A stretch of DNA of 64,000 bases from Acinetobacter haemolyticus (GTDB taxonomy: Bacteria > Pseudomonadota > Gammaproteobacteria > Pseudomonadales > Moraxellaceae), in NCBI RefSeq assembly GCF_900406815.1, contig NZ_OVCN01000001.1, positions 240,794-304,793 of the forward strand. The letters run 5' to 3'. The position numbers and the translations under genes were made by a program. Of the stretch, positions 9,102 to 18,444 are shown in pieces. A model generated the notes under the pieces. That model was not told the DNA's origin. It made no database searches and was given only the letters and a program-made list of their open reading frames with translations. The stretch's first letter is position 1. Each line of letters opens with the position of its first letter.

Positions 9102-9752
9102 ATGAAAAAATATACAGTTGAACAGGGTGTTGTTGCCCCTTTAGATCGTGCCAATGTCGATACAGATTTAATTATTCCAAAGCAGTTTTTAAAATCAATT
9201 AAGCGTACAGGTTTTGGCGATAACTTATTTGATGAATTGCGTTATTTGGATGAGGGTTATTTAGGGCAGGATATTAGTAAGCGTCCGAAAAACCCAGATT
9301 TCGTTTTAAATAAGCCACGTTATCAAGGTTCAACAATTTTATTGGCACGTACCAACTTCGGGTGTGGTTCAAGTCGTGAACATGCACCTTGGGCATTGAA
9401 TGAATATGGTTTTCGTACTGTGATTGCACCAAGCTTTGCGGATATTTTCTTTAATAACTGTTTTAAAAACGGTATGTTACCTGTAATTTTATCTGAACAG
9501 ATTGTTGATCAGTTATTTAAAGAATGTGCTGAAGCCGAAGGTTATCAACTCACGATTGATTTAGAAGCTCAAGAAGTACGCACGCCGAAAGGTGAAGCAT
9601 TTAAATTTGAAATTGATCCATTCCGTAAACACTGTTTATTGAATGGTTTGGACGACATTGGTTTAACTTTGCAAGTTGCTGACGAGATACATGCTTATGA
9701 AGCTAAGGCTAAACAGGCACGTCCTTGGGTATTTGCAGAAATCAAAGCCTAA
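9102..9752 (+). CDS. leuD: LeuD, 3-isopropylmalate dehydratase small subunit
   Basis: This is the small subunit of isopropylmalate isomerase and partner of LeuC. It has the swivelling aconitase domain, with [22 protein letters not shown] near the N-terminus and the substrate-loop motif [14 protein letters not shown] in the middle. At 216 aa it has the usual length. The ATG follows GGGAG at a normal distance and only 11 bp separate it from leuC, so the two are surely co-transcribed. Confidence 0.98.
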   Translation: MKKYTVEQGVVAPLDRANVDTDLIIPKQFLKSIKRTGFGDNLFDELRYLDEGYLGQDISKRPKNPDFVLNKPRYQGSTILLARTNFGCGSSREHAPWALNEYGFRTVIAPSFADIFFNNCFKNGMLPVILSEQIVDQLFKECAEAEGYQLTIDLEAQEVRTPKGEAFKFEIDPFRKHCLLNGLDDIGLTLQVADEIHAYEAKAKQARPWVFAEIKA

Positions 9753-9866
9753 TTGTTTGAATACATTTTGAACATAGTCATAGCATAGCGATACAACTCT
9801 TGCTAACATGCAAACAAAGATTATTTTGCTTGCATGTTGATATGACATGAGGACTGGGCCTGAACA

Positions 9867-10442
9867 ATGAGAAGGATATTGGCACGCAATATTTTGTTGT
9901 GTTTATCTATTGGAACAATTTTAGCTGGATGTCAAAACACATCTAATGTGGTTGACCACGTTCGTATTGCTCAAAATTCGTTAGAGCAAAAAGCGAATAA
10001 TGCAACCTTACATTGTTCAGGCGTTGAGAATTGTGAGTTTGCTCGAATTAATGATATTGAGGTCATTAATGCAACTTCACATCGTATAAGTCGAGAAGCG
10101 ATGGAACGCGGCATTGTCAGACTACAAGGTTCTGTGTTTAGCCGAAAACAGCAAGTTTATCTCAGTGTTCCTGCGAAAGAATACGAAATCGTGATCCGTT
10201 TTTATCCGATTTCACTAGATCGTGCGGAAACCTTTCATGTTATTCATAAGTTTAAACCGTATCTAAACTATACCTTCAAAATGTATCGAGATCGCCCATC
10301 GCGTTCAGGAAGTTTATTAACAGTTTCTGCACCTGATCCATTATGTGTCGATTTACAGCAAGAGCAACAGACGATTCGCCGTTTTTGCCGATCTTATGAT
10401 GTCAGCAAAGGCTTAGGTGAATTTATTGAAAAAAAGATTTAA
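9867..10442 (+). CDS. predicted lipoprotein within the leu run
   Basis: This 191-aa protein has a lipoprotein signal: a basic start MRRILARN, a hydrophobic stretch, and the lipobox ILAGC with Cys at about residue 21. The rest has no motif I recognise. It contains four further Cys residues in the pattern LHCSGVENC and DPLCVD...RRFC, which might pair in the periplasm. It lies 114 bp after leuD and 43 bp before leuB on the same strand, so it is probably read with the leucine genes, but nothing links it to leucine synthesis. The function is unknown. Confidence 0.8.
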   Translation: MRRILARNILLCLSIGTILAGCQNTSNVVDHVRIAQNSLEQKANNATLHCSGVENCEFARINDIEVINATSHRISREAMERGIVRLQGSVFSRKQQVYLSVPAKEYEIVIRFYPISLDRAETFHVIHKFKPYLNYTFKMYRDRPSRSGSLLTVSAPDPLCVDLQQEQQTIRRFCRSYDVSKGLGEFIEKKI

Positions 10443-10485
10443 TTCGCTTGCAGTGAAAACTGCATATATCAAACTGGAAAAATAG

Positions 10486-11565
10486 ATGTCTAAACATATT
10501 TTAATTTTAGCGGGTGATGGCATTGGCCCAGAGATCGTTGGCGCTGCTGAGAAAGTACTGACTAAGGTCAATGATAAATTTAATCTAGGTTTGACATGGG
10601 AGCATGGTTTACTCGGTGGCTCTGCGATAGATGCACACGGCGAACCTTATCCAGCAATCACGAGCGAACAAGCAAAGAAAGCTGATGCAATTTTATTAGG
10701 TGCAGTCGGTGGACCGAAGTGGGATACGATTGAACGTTCTATCCGTCCTGAGCGTGGGCTATTAAAAATTCGTAGTGAACTCAATCTGTTTGCAAACTTA
10801 CGCCCAGCTATTTTATATCCACAATTGGCTGATGCTTCGAGTTTAAAACCAGAAATTGTTGCAGGTTTAGATATCCTGATTGTTCGTGAATTAACAGGTG
10901 GAATCTATTTCGGTCAACCACGTGGTATTCGTGAACTCGAAAATGGCGAGAAACAAGGCTATAACACTGACGTTTATTCAGAAAGTGAAATCAAGCGTAT
11001 CGCCAAAGTAGCGTTTGAGCTTGCAGGATTACGTGGTGGAAAAGTCTGCTCAGTGGATAAAGCCAATGTGCTTGAAGTGACTGAGTTGTGGAAGCAAACT
11101 GTTACTGATTTACAGCAAGCACAATATCCAGATATTCAGTTATCACACATGTATGTTGACAATGCAGCGATGCAATTAGTACGTGCGCCTAAACAATTTG
11201 ATGTGATTGTGACTGGTAATTTATTCGGTGATATTTTATCGGATGAAGCAGCGATGTTGACGGGTTCAATTGGTATGTTACCTTCTGCATCATTGGATGA
11301 GAATGGCAAGGGAATGTATGAGCCTTGTCATGGTTCTGCGCCAGATATCGCAGGTCAAAATGTCGCAAACCCGCTTGCAACCATTCTCTCTGTAGCGATG
11401 ATGTTGCGTTATACCTTCCGTGAAGAGGCAGCAGCAAAAGCGATTGAAGATGCTGTTGGTCAAGTTCTGGATCAAGGTTTCCGTACAGCTGACATTATGT
11501 CTGAAGGTATGAGCAAAGTAGGTACAGATGCGATGGGCGAGGCGGTAGTTTCTGCACTCAACTAA
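10486..11565 (+). CDS. leuB: LeuB, 3-isopropylmalate dehydrogenase
   Basis: LeuB oxidises and decarboxylates 3-isopropylmalate with NAD to give 2-oxoisocaproate, the last intermediate before leucine. The protein is 359 aa. Visible motifs are GDGIGPEI at the N-terminus, the substrate-binding Arg residues of [21 protein letters not shown], and the signature [29 protein letters not shown] with its metal-binding aspartates. [14 protein letters not shown] is the NAD-site loop. A strong terminator follows at 11578. Confidence 0.98.
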   Translation: MSKHILILAGDGIGPEIVGAAEKVLTKVNDKFNLGLTWEHGLLGGSAIDAHGEPYPAITSEQAKKADAILLGAVGGPKWDTIERSIRPERGLLKIRSELNLFANLRPAILYPQLADASSLKPEIVAGLDILIVRELTGGIYFGQPRGIRELENGEKQGYNTDVYSESEIKRIAKVAFELAGLRGGKVCSVDKANVLEVTELWKQTVTDLQQAQYPDIQLSHMYVDNAAMQLVRAPKQFDVIVTGNLFGDILSDEAAMLTGSIGMLPSASLDENGKGMYEPCHGSAPDIAGQNVANPLATILSVAMMLRYTFREEAAAKAIEDAVGQVLDQGFRTADIMSEGMSKVGTDAMGEAVVSALN

Positions 11566-11577
11566 ATGCTTATAAAT

Positions 11578-11605
11578 AAAAAACGCAGCTAAGGCTGCGT
11601 TTTTT
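11578..11605. terminator. terminator after leuB
   Basis: AAAAAACGCAGC-TAAG-GCTGCGTTTTTT is a textbook intrinsic terminator. The A and T tracts make it usable by the convergent lipoprotein gene at 11621 as well. Confidence 0.9.
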
Positions 11606-11620
11606 ATTTGGAATATAGCT

Positions 11621-12028
11621 TTAGCAAGCTTTGCCTTCATAGCGAATTGAGCCTGCAATTTGTTGCTGATCGAGCTCAAAAATAATATGGCAATAAAAAT
11701 TGACATCATAAGACTGTTGTCGGGTAGAGGCAGAGTTTAATCGCACTGAACCTCCCATATTCGCCCCTGAACCACTTATAGACTCGGCAATTGGGATGGG
11801 GATGTTGATTGGGCGTAAGACAGTATACGTCAAAGTATTTGTCGTTATTTGAGGGTGTTTAAGCGTTTGAAAGCCTAAATCATTCAAGTTGAGATTTTGT
11901 TGAATGTTCTGTGCGGATTGTCCGATATAAGGTTGTAGATAGTCTTGTAATTGAATGGATTGCCATTTCGGCGTTGTACAGGCTTGTAGTATCAACACAA
12001 AGCTGAGAATAAAAAACTTATAATGCAT
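11621..12028 (-). CDS. small predicted lipoprotein
   Basis: This 135-aa protein begins MHYKFFILSFVLILQACTT, a short lipoprotein signal with lipobox LQAC and Cys17. The mature part includes QPYIGQSAQNIQQNLNLNDLG, a GSGANMGGSVRLNS stretch, and a C-terminal domain ending YEGKAC with two further cysteines. This reads like a small outer-membrane-associated lipoprotein of unknown function. It stands alone between the leuB terminator and infA. Confidence 0.75.
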   Translation of the reverse strand: MHYKFFILSFVLILQACTTPKWQSIQLQDYLQPYIGQSAQNIQQNLNLNDLGFQTLKHPQITTNTLTYTVLRPINIPIPIAESISGSGANMGGSVRLNSASTRQQSYDVNFYCHIIFELDQQQIAGSIRYEGKAC

Positions 12029-12185
12029 GGGATATATCCTGAATTTTAATCACTGGTTAATTTTTATTTGACTATTCAATAATATAAATTGGGATAATAA
12101 TCGTTATAGAAAATAGTCGATCTTTATTTGATTATACTAAACCATTCCTCTTAAGGAATCGCATAAGAGAGAATATAGAGCTTAT

Positions 12186-12215
12186 AAAAAAAGCCACAAC
12201 TCATGTGGCTTTTTT
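12186..12215. terminator. terminator after infA
   Basis: AGCCACA-ACTCA-TGTGGCT has A and T tracts on both sides. It sits 15 bp past the infA stop codon on the minus strand. Confidence 0.85.
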
Positions 12216-12229
12216 GCATTCACGAATTC

Positions 12230-12451
12230 TTAGCGCGCACGATAAGTAATACGACCCTTTGTTAAGTCATAAGGTGTCATTTCAACTTTTACGCTGTCGC
12301 CTGTCAAAATACGGATATAGTGTTTACGCATTTTACCAGAAATGTGAGCAATAACTTCGTGACCGTTTTCTAAACGTACACGGAACATAGTATTAGGAAG
12401 CGTTTCGGTGACAACGCCTTCGAACTCGATGAGTTCCTCTTTATTGGCCAT
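12230..12451 (-). CDS. infA: InfA, translation initiation factor IF-1
   Basis: IF-1 binds the A site of the 30S subunit during initiation. The 73-aa protein is a single S1/OB fold with the conserved stretches [38 protein letters not shown] and [18 protein letters not shown]. The ending TYRAR is a slight variant of the usual ITYR. It is a single gene with its own terminator. Confidence 0.98.
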   Translation of the reverse strand: MANKEELIEFEGVVTETLPNTMFRVRLENGHEVIAHISGKMRKHYIRILTGDSVKVEMTPYDLTKGRITYRAR

Positions 12452-12681
12452 GGCCTACCTGATGATCAAATTGGAAAGGCGCAAATTATAGTCAATTTAT
12501 TTAAAATTTACAAGATTAAGTCACGATAAGGCAGCCAGATATTAGCCGAAAGAAATTGTTAGACAATTTATAAATTTTTTTTACAAAAGAAGCAGAATAT
12601 TGTTGTCAGTTTGGTCAATCAACGTTAATCTAAATTTATTGTTCATTGTCACAATAATGTACTTACAGGGAAGGGCACTGC

Positions 12682-13689
12682 GTGGGTCAGCTAACAGATG
12701 CATCAGTTGTATTGCGCTTTGGTTATCAGGCGATTCGTAAAGCCGGATTACCGACTGAAGAGATTTTAACCAAGGCTGGAGTGGCTCTCAATCAAGTGGA
12801 TACCAATGCACGAACGCCATTAAGTGCGCAAAATGCATTTTGGATTGCTGCACAAGAAGTGAGTAACGATCCAGATATTGGGCTACATCTTGGTGAGCAT
12901 TTGCCTTTATATCGTGGGCAAGTGATTGAACATTTATTTATTAGTAGTGAAACTTTTGGTGAAGGCTTAAAGCGTGCTTTGGCTTACCAACGTTTAATCA
13001 GTGATGCTTTTGATGCTAAATTGATTATTGAAGATGGTCGTTGCTATCTCAGTAATGGTGAGCAATATTGGCCAGATAATCTGGTGAATCGTCATTTTTC
13101 CGAATGTGCGATGTCGGGTATTCTACGTTTCTTTAAGTTTATTACTGAAGGGCAATTTCAGCCGATTTATATTGATTTTAATTTCAATGATGGCGCTGAT
13201 GATGATGAATATTTCCGTGTTTTCGGTTGTCCAGTGAGTTTAGGTCAAAAAGAGACACGTCTCTATTTTGATGCGACTGTACTGGATTATCCATTATGGC
13301 AAGCTGAACCAGAATTATTACAACTGCATGAGCAACTGGCGATTGAAAAATTACAAGAACTAGCTCGTTATGATTTAGTGGGTGAAGTGCGCCGTGCCAT
13401 TGGGTCAACCCTAGAAAGTGGTGAAACAACCTTAGAGACTGTTGCCGCTCAACTGAACATCACGCCACGCCGTTTACGAACCCAATTGAGTGAAGCAAAT
13501 ACCAGTTTTCAGCAAATTCTTTCTGACTACCGTTGCCGCTTAGCCAAAAAGCTATTGGCAAATACCAGTGAAAGTGTAGAGCGTATCGTGTATTTAACGG
13601 GATTTTCTGAGCCAAGTACTTTCTATCGCGCATTTAAGCGCTGGACCAATGAAACTCCTGTCGAATACCGTAAAAGAAAGCAACGTTAA
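12682..13689 (+). CDS. AraC family transcriptional regulator
   Basis: This 335-aa regulator has an N-terminal arabinose-binding-like domain of the OruR/ArgR type and a C-terminal AraC double helix-turn-helix, from about residue 235 (VAAQLNITPRRLRTQLSE, then VYLTGFSEPSTFYRAFKRW). The start is GTG at 12682 with an AGGGAAGGG ribosome site just before it. It is alone on its strand and convergent with truA, with which it shares a terminator. No target is evident from context. Confidence 0.9.
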   Translation: MGQLTDASVVLRFGYQAIRKAGLPTEEILTKAGVALNQVDTNARTPLSAQNAFWIAAQEVSNDPDIGLHLGEHLPLYRGQVIEHLFISSETFGEGLKRALAYQRLISDAFDAKLIIEDGRCYLSNGEQYWPDNLVNRHFSECAMSGILRFFKFITEGQFQPIYIDFNFNDGADDDEYFRVFGCPVSLGQKETRLYFDATVLDYPLWQAEPELLQLHEQLAIEKLQELARYDLVGEVRRAIGSTLESGETTLETVAAQLNITPRRLRTQLSEANTSFQQILSDYRCRLAKKLLANTSESVERIVYLTGFSEPSTFYRAFKRWTNETPVEYRKRKQR

Positions 13690-13697
13690 CTGTTTCC

Positions 13698-13728
13698 AAA
13701 ACCTTATCGAATAGATAAGGTTTTTTTT
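13698..13728. terminator. terminator shared by the AraC gene and truA
   Basis: Arms AAACCTTATC and GATAAGGTTT with loop GAATA are followed by eight T on the plus strand. The truA stop codon overlaps the T tract. Confidence 0.85.
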
Positions 13729-14524
13729 ATTCAGGAAGATTTAACCAATGTGGTCCCAATGGTGGCTGAGGCAGGTCAAATTGCTCGGGGTACTCTGCTT
13801 GGATGAAGTACAGTCCATCGGCAGGTGCCGTAATACCTGCTGCTTTACGATCTTGTGCAGCGAACATGTGATCAATATGGTCGATCTCATACATCCCTTG
13901 TCCAATCTCAAGTAAGCACCCCATAATATTTCGCACCATATGATGCAAAAAACCATCCGCTTGAATGTCTAGAACCAGATAGCGACCATGTTCAAACAAA
14001 CGACAATGTTTGACGTGACGTACAGGTTGATTGGATTGGCATGCTGCAGCGCGGAAGGTCTCAAAATTATGAGTACCTTCAAATTTTGTTGCCGCTGCAA
14101 TCATTTTCTGGACATCGAGTGTTTGATAAAGATGAGTGACTTGCTTATACAACAATGCTGGGCGAGTCGGTGCGTTATACACGATATAGCGATAGCGTCT
14201 CGCGCTTGCTTTAAAGCGGGCATGGAAATTCTCATCCATGCGTTTGATCCACTGAAGCGAGATATCTTTAGGAAGTTGACTATTTGCCCCCATGAGCCAA
14301 CCACGATCTGGTCGAATGGCAGTGGTATCAAAATGCGCAACCATATTGGTGGCGTGCACTCCAGCATCCGTACGCCCCGCACCATGCAAAATAATAGGTT
14401 GATTGGCAATGGTACTTAAGACTTTTTCAATGGTCTCTTGAACACTTGCAACGCCTGCTTGTTGTGTTTGCCATCCACGGTATTGAATACCGCAAAATTC
14501 AATACCAATTGCATAACGTTGCAT
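13727..14524 (-). CDS. truA: TruA, tRNA pseudouridine(38-40) synthase
   Basis: TruA makes pseudouridine at positions 38-40 of tRNA anticodon arms. The catalytic aspartate is Asp53 in GAGRTDAGVHA. Other family motifs are the N-terminal GIEFCGIQYRGWQ, RYRYIVYN and FLHHMVRNIMGCL. At 265 aa it is normal length. It lies 15 bp downstream of the asparaginase gene on the same strand. In pseudomonads truA directly follows fimV; here an asparaginase gene lies between. Confidence 0.97.
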   Translation of the reverse strand: MQRYAIGIEFCGIQYRGWQTQQAGVASVQETIEKVLSTIANQPIILHGAGRTDAGVHATNMVAHFDTTAIRPDRGWLMGANSQLPKDISLQWIKRMDENFHARFKASARRYRYIVYNAPTRPALLYKQVTHLYQTLDVQKMIAAATKFEGTHNFETFRAAACQSNQPVRHVKHCRLFEHGRYLVLDIQADGFLHHMVRNIMGCLLEIGQGMYEIDHIDHMFAAQDRKAAGITAPADGLYFIQAEYPEQFDLPQPPLGPHWLNLPE

Positions 14525-14539
14525 GTCTTAACCTCAAGA

Positions 14540-15505
14540 TTAGTGTTGTTGCCAATGAGTGAAGCATTGATCGTGGGTCGGGTATTTTAAATACATTTGC
14601 AGGACTTTTGCATATAAATCGGCATGGCTGTGACAATCATTGAGCAAAACTTTGGCAGAATGAATCCATGAACTGACCGCATAACGCTGATCGAGTTGTC
14701 CGAAAGTGACTTGAGTGCTAACAATGGTGAGGCATTGGCGCTGATAAAGTGCTTCAAATAACGATAGGATCTCATCATTAACCGCAATATTGCCTGTTCC
14801 AAACCCTTGCAAGATTAAAAAGTGGGGTGGATTGGAGAGAATATTTTTCAGTTGTATGGCGAGTTGTTCTTGAGTTATGGGTTGTAGCATTAAATTGAGC
14901 ACGCTGAGTTGCGTGGCTTGTTCCAGTTTCTCGTCCTGGACAATAAAGTAATCAGCGACGGTATGACACTCTTGGGTTGCTGAAATACCTGCAAATGCAT
15001 CTAATTCAGTCGTATGTACTTTTAATGCTGTTTGTGCATGGAAAATTTGTTGGTGAAAGGCAAGATATACGCCTGCAGGAAGCTGGCGTACTTGTTCACA
15101 TGCAAGGGTTAAATTACTCAATGCATCTGTAAACTCTCGAGTGTCATTTCCATCAATATTGAGTAGAGGATATTGGCTACCTGTAATCACGACATGGCAA
15201 GAATGCCCCAAGAAACGGGCAAGAGTTGCCGCTGCATAGCTTAAAGTATCTGTACCGTGGACAATGACAAAATGCTGGAAACCGTCGAGCTGGAGTTGCT
15301 GTACTTGCTGTGCCAGTTCGAGCCAGTCAGTCGCAGTACACGCGCTACTGTCTCTGATGCTCGGGGCAGCAAAACACTCTACCAAGAAATGTGGGGGAAT
15401 CACTTTTTTCAGCGCTGGTAAAAAGGTGTGTTCAGGCATTGGCATCAATGGATCGCCGATACAGCCAAAGGTGCCACCCATATAAATTAAAGCGATTGTT
15501 TTCAT
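14540..15505 (-). CDS. asparaginase, type I-like
   Basis: This enzyme of the asparaginase/glutaminase family hydrolyses L-asparagine to aspartate and ammonia. Both catalytic threonines are present: Thr12 in YMGGTFG and Thr85 in VHGTDTLSY, with Asp86. The TGSQYPL loop resembles the cytoplasmic AnsA type. There is no signal peptide, which also favours the cytosol. At 321 aa it is of family length. It sits between fimV and truA on the same strand and may be co-transcribed with truA. Substrate preference cannot be decided by eye. Confidence 0.88.
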   Translation of the reverse strand: MKTIALIYMGGTFGCIGDPLMPMPEHTFLPALKKVIPPHFLVECFAAPSIRDSSACTATDWLELAQQVQQLQLDGFQHFVIVHGTDTLSYAAATLARFLGHSCHVVITGSQYPLLNIDGNDTREFTDALSNLTLACEQVRQLPAGVYLAFHQQIFHAQTALKVHTTELDAFAGISATQECHTVADYFIVQDEKLEQATQLSVLNLMLQPITQEQLAIQLKNILSNPPHFLILQGFGTGNIAVNDEILSLFEALYQRQCLTIVSTQVTFGQLDQRYAVSSWIHSAKVLLNDCHSHADLYAKVLQMYLKYPTHDQCFTHWQQH

Positions 15506-15524
15506 AATAGAAATTTTTTCATCA

Positions 15525-15550
15525 TAAAAAAGCAGTCATGGAGACTGCTT
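15525..15550 (-). terminator. terminator after the FimV C-terminal gene
   Basis: AGCAGTC-ATGGA-GACTGCT is followed in the minus direction by a run of T. It lies between the FimV C-terminal gene and the asparaginase gene, so those two are probably separate transcripts. Confidence 0.7.
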
Positions 15551-15568
15551 ATATTAGACCGATCTATT

Positions 15569-16777
15569 TCAAGACGCTATTTGATTCAGTAATTTTTGTG
15601 AGCGTTGTTGTTGTTCAGCATTAAACTGAGACTGGCTACTTTGTAGCAACACTTGAGCAGACTCATAAGCACCAAGTTCGATGTATTGCTCAGCAAGGTC
15701 TAAGTTGAGCTGAGCTTCATCTAGCTGCTGTAAATCTGGGAAAGATTGTGCAAGTGGGTCAGTTAGCGTAACCGCTTCTGGTGCACGCTGTGTAGGCGTA
15801 TTGGTTTCTAACTCAGTAGTTGCTTCTGTTGCAGCAAAGTCAAGTTCAGCTTTTTCGAGTTCAACTGGACTATCTTGAACAGTCACTTGTTCAGTTGCTA
15901 GATTTGAAGTTAGATCTGTTTCAGCATGAGTTTCGGTGGCTTTATCTACGGGTTGAGTCGGCGTTAACTCTAAATTTCCAAAATTAAAATCCAGGGCTGG
16001 TTTTTCTTCGGGTTGTTTTGTCTCTTCAGTACGAGGTGTTGCATCAAGGCTTGGTGTAAATGCCAGTGCTTGCTGATCCTGAGCTTCTATAGCAGCAGTG
16101 TCAGGTTTAGCTGTTTCTTTTTGTTCGAAAGAGAAGTCAAAATCTAAAGGTTCAACGGCCGATTTAGGTTCTGCAACATGTTCTTGCTCAGCGGGTGCAA
16201 TATATTCAGATTGTAGATCATCAAAACTTGGAGTTGTATCTTGTGTTAAGCCATCAAACTCAGATTTTTGCTGTGGAGCAGTATCTACTGTAGGGGCACT
16301 TGCTTGGTGATCGAACTCAATGGTGTCAAATGAGGTTGCTTTACTTAAGCCTTCCTTCTTTTTTGTTTCAGCAGCTTGAGCAATATCGACTAATTGTAAT
16401 GCATGCAAATGTTTAATCAGCTGATCAATTGCAAATTCATCTTTTTGCGCTAAATGGATATCTGCCAAAAATAAATATAATTCATGTTGAGCATTATCTT
16501 GCTTTAAAGCTTGGTTAATCTGGGCCTCTGCGGTCAGATAATTACCCTGTTGAATCTCATGGCTCAGCTTTTGACGCAAACTTTCTGAGATAGGTGTGGT
16601 CACTGCAGGGGCAGGTACGTGTTCTTCCTGTACCAATGTAGTACGTGACGACGCTTTTTTTGCAGTTTTGCTTGCAGTTTTTTTCGCTGGGGTCTGCTTT
16701 TGCTGACCTTCACGTTTTTTAAGAACGATTGCCACAATCAAAACAATGACGAGCAATACAATTATTATAGTTGACAT
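15569..16777 (-). CDS. fimV: FimV C-terminal half: membrane anchor, TPR and FimV_C domain
   Basis: This 402-aa protein matches the cytoplasmic half of FimV, the polar hub protein of type IV pilus and twitching systems. It starts with a single membrane helix (about residues 2-18) and a Lys-rich stop-transfer segment. A TPR-like unit spans about 70-135 (GNYLTAEAQINQALKQDN, ELYLFLADIHLAQKDEF). A long acidic Ala/Thr/Glu-rich linker follows, then the FimV C-terminal motif from about 340 (LNLDLAEQYIELGAYESAQVLL). It has its own AAGGGG ribosome site eight bases before ATG, 59 bp after the partner gene. In pseudomonads both halves are one protein. Confidence 0.85.
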   Translation of the reverse strand: MSTIIIVLLVIVLIVAIVLKKREGQQKQTPAKKTASKTAKKASSRTTLVQEEHVPAPAVTTPISESLRQKLSHEIQQGNYLTAEAQINQALKQDNAQHELYLFLADIHLAQKDEFAIDQLIKHLHALQLVDIAQAAETKKKEGLSKATSFDTIEFDHQASAPTVDTAPQQKSEFDGLTQDTTPSFDDLQSEYIAPAEQEHVAEPKSAVEPLDFDFSFEQKETAKPDTAAIEAQDQQALAFTPSLDATPRTEETKQPEEKPALDFNFGNLELTPTQPVDKATETHAETDLTSNLATEQVTVQDSPVELEKAELDFAATEATTELETNTPTQRAPEAVTLTDPLAQSFPDLQQLDEAQLNLDLAEQYIELGAYESAQVLLQSSQSQFNAEQQQRSQKLLNQIAS

Positions 16778-16836
16778 GATCTATACCCCTTAAAGCCAGA
16801 ACCGCTTTATACAAATCTATAAAATATTTTCGTAAC

Positions 16837-18261
16837 TTAGTGCGCTGAATTCTTCGCTTCCTGTTGCGCTTTCAACTGATCCTGTAGTGCAGCCAATCGA
16901 GCATTGAGCAGTTGAATCCGTTGTTCCTTTTGGCGTAAAGCCAATTCTAGCTGCGTTACGTTTTTTTGTAATGTAACGGTTTTTTCTCGTGCTGTCATAA
17001 CTTTTAATGATAAGTCTGCATAGCTTTTTTGTTGTAATGTGTCTTTTTTGGCACTTCCAGTACTTGAATCTTGATTACTTTCAGCGACTAAAGTCATTTC
17101 TGCTTGCTGCAAGCGATATTTCGTTTTCTCAGCTGGGATGCGGGATTGCGCCGTTATAGCTGAGCTTGTCGGTGTTTTTTGAGCAGGAATCGAATTAAGA
17201 TTGAAGTTTAGATGCGATCCTTGTCGTAAGCGATTGGCTTTCCCACCGATAAAAGCATGTTCGTTTTGTTGCTTAATTTGGTTCATCACTTGGTTTAATG
17301 GCTGTTGAGTCTGAGCCGAAATACGTTGTGCAATGCTCCAGAGTGATTCATTTCGCTGTACAACATGTTGCTGTGCAGTTTTAGAAGCCGTTGGCTGATT
17401 AGTCGATGCTTTCTGCTTGGTTGTTGGTGTTGTATCTTTGACTTGTGATTCTTGAATCTTTTCGGAGGTCTGTGCTGTTCTTGCTTCCGCTTGGGTGTTA
17501 TCTAATTTATTTTCATTTACTGTAGTATTAATTTGTGTAAGTGCATCATCTACAGCAGTTTTAGTCGTTAATGTATTGGTAGGGGTTATTGAATCTTTCG
17601 CGGTAGAATTGAATTGCTCTGAAACCTGAGCTTGTTCAACAGTTGCAGTTGCAGTTGCAGTTGCAGTTGCAGTTGCAGGGTGACGTGACTCTGAAATATT
17701 TAATACTGGCGGTAGAACAAAGGGTGCGTTTAAGAGCTTTTCTTGTTTTAAGCTTGGTTGGGCGGTCGTATTAAATTGAGTGCTTTCAGGCAAGTTTAAA
17801 GCGATGTCTTTTTCACTTACGATGAACTTGGGAGTAAGTGATTTTTCATTACTACTTTTAGCAGTGTTTGCAACTTTTGCATTTTGACGAATCGGTTGTC
17901 GAATATGCTTTAAATGTGAGGCACTACCGTCTTGGATTTTTAGAATAATATTAAGCTCAGGATCAAGCATTGGGCGAGAAGAGGTGATGACGATGACCCC
18001 TTCACCACGATCATTACGACGTGTAAAAAAATTAAGATGTGCAGGGGGTTGGTGAACTGCATCTAACATGCGTAAATCTTCTGGAGTTGCTACAGAAACA
18101 TCCAATCGTGTATTCGAGTCTGCTTGATGAAAACTCATTTCTGCATAAAGTAATTCACCAGGTGCAGATTGAATTTGCAGTGGGTCAAAGGTAATCGCAT
18201 AAATAGGTTGCGAAGATAAAATGGCTAAAATGGCAATTTTTAATTTGTTATTAACAGTCAT
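16837..18261 (-). CDS. fimV: FimV N-terminal half: periplasmic LysM protein
   Basis: This 474-aa protein matches the periplasmic half of FimV. It has a signal peptide ending near PIYA (about residue 22) and an N-terminal FimV domain (about 23-115, with LDVSVATPEDL and RGEGVIVITSSRP). A low-complexity region holds six Ala-Thr repeats. A LysM peptidoglycan-binding domain lies at about 307-360 (VVQRNESLWSIAQRISAQ). It ends in a coiled coil (LRQKEQRIQLLNARLAALQ) and stops where FimV normally enters the membrane. It probably pairs with the next gene, which starts with that membrane segment. Confidence 0.85.
   Translation of the reverse strand: MTVNNKLKIAILAILSSQPIYAITFDPLQIQSAPGELLYAEMSFHQADSNTRLDVSVATPEDLRMLDAVHQPPAHLNFFTRRNDRGEGVIVITSSRPMLDPELNIILKIQDGSASHLKHIRQPIRQNAKVANTAKSSNEKSLTPKFIVSEKDIALNLPESTQFNTTAQPSLKQEKLLNAPFVLPPVLNISESRHPATATATATATATVEQAQVSEQFNSTAKDSITPTNTLTTKTAVDDALTQINTTVNENKLDNTQAEARTAQTSEKIQESQVKDTTPTTKQKASTNQPTASKTAQQHVVQRNESLWSIAQRISAQTQQPLNQVMNQIKQQNEHAFIGGKANRLRQGSHLNFNLNSIPAQKTPTSSAITAQSRIPAEKTKYRLQQAEMTLVAESNQDSSTGSAKKDTLQQKSYADLSLKVMTAREKTVTLQKNVTQLELALRQKEQRIQLLNARLAALQDQLKAQQEAKNSAH
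17641..17676. repeat. hexanucleotide tandem repeat (AGTTGC)6 inside fimV
   Basis: Six perfect copies of AGTTGC lie within the FimV N-terminal gene and encode alternating Ala and Thr on the minus strand. Copy number changes would lengthen or shorten the linker without shifting the frame. Confidence 0.9.
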
Positions 18262-18391
18262 CTCGATCCATGAATAGTGGTGTTGTAGTCAGGTCTAGGG
18301 CCCGTTGATATTTCAGCCATGGTGAAATGCCAACACAAGCTGAGTATACATTACCGTGATGTAAATGGATTGTAAATTCCTTATCTATGGT

Positions 18392-18430
18392 AATAAAAAA
18401 AGCCGATCAAATGTGATCGGCTTTTGTTTT
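18392..18430. terminator. terminator after asd
   Basis: AGCCGATCA-AATG-TGATCGGCT has an A run on one side and T runs on the other. It lies just past the asd stop codon and upstream of the fimV start. Confidence 0.9.
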
Positions 18431-18444
18431 TTATCAATTTTTGC

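Noticed and set aside
12091..12107. GATAATAATCGTTATAG resembling a Fur box upstream of the small lipoprotein gene
   Set aside because: The right half fits poorly and the region is very AT-rich. There is no iron-related gene nearby.
17641..17676. Short tandem repeat considered as a CRISPR remnant
   Set aside because: The units are 6 bp with no spacers and lie in frame in fimV. No CRISPR array is present in the window.
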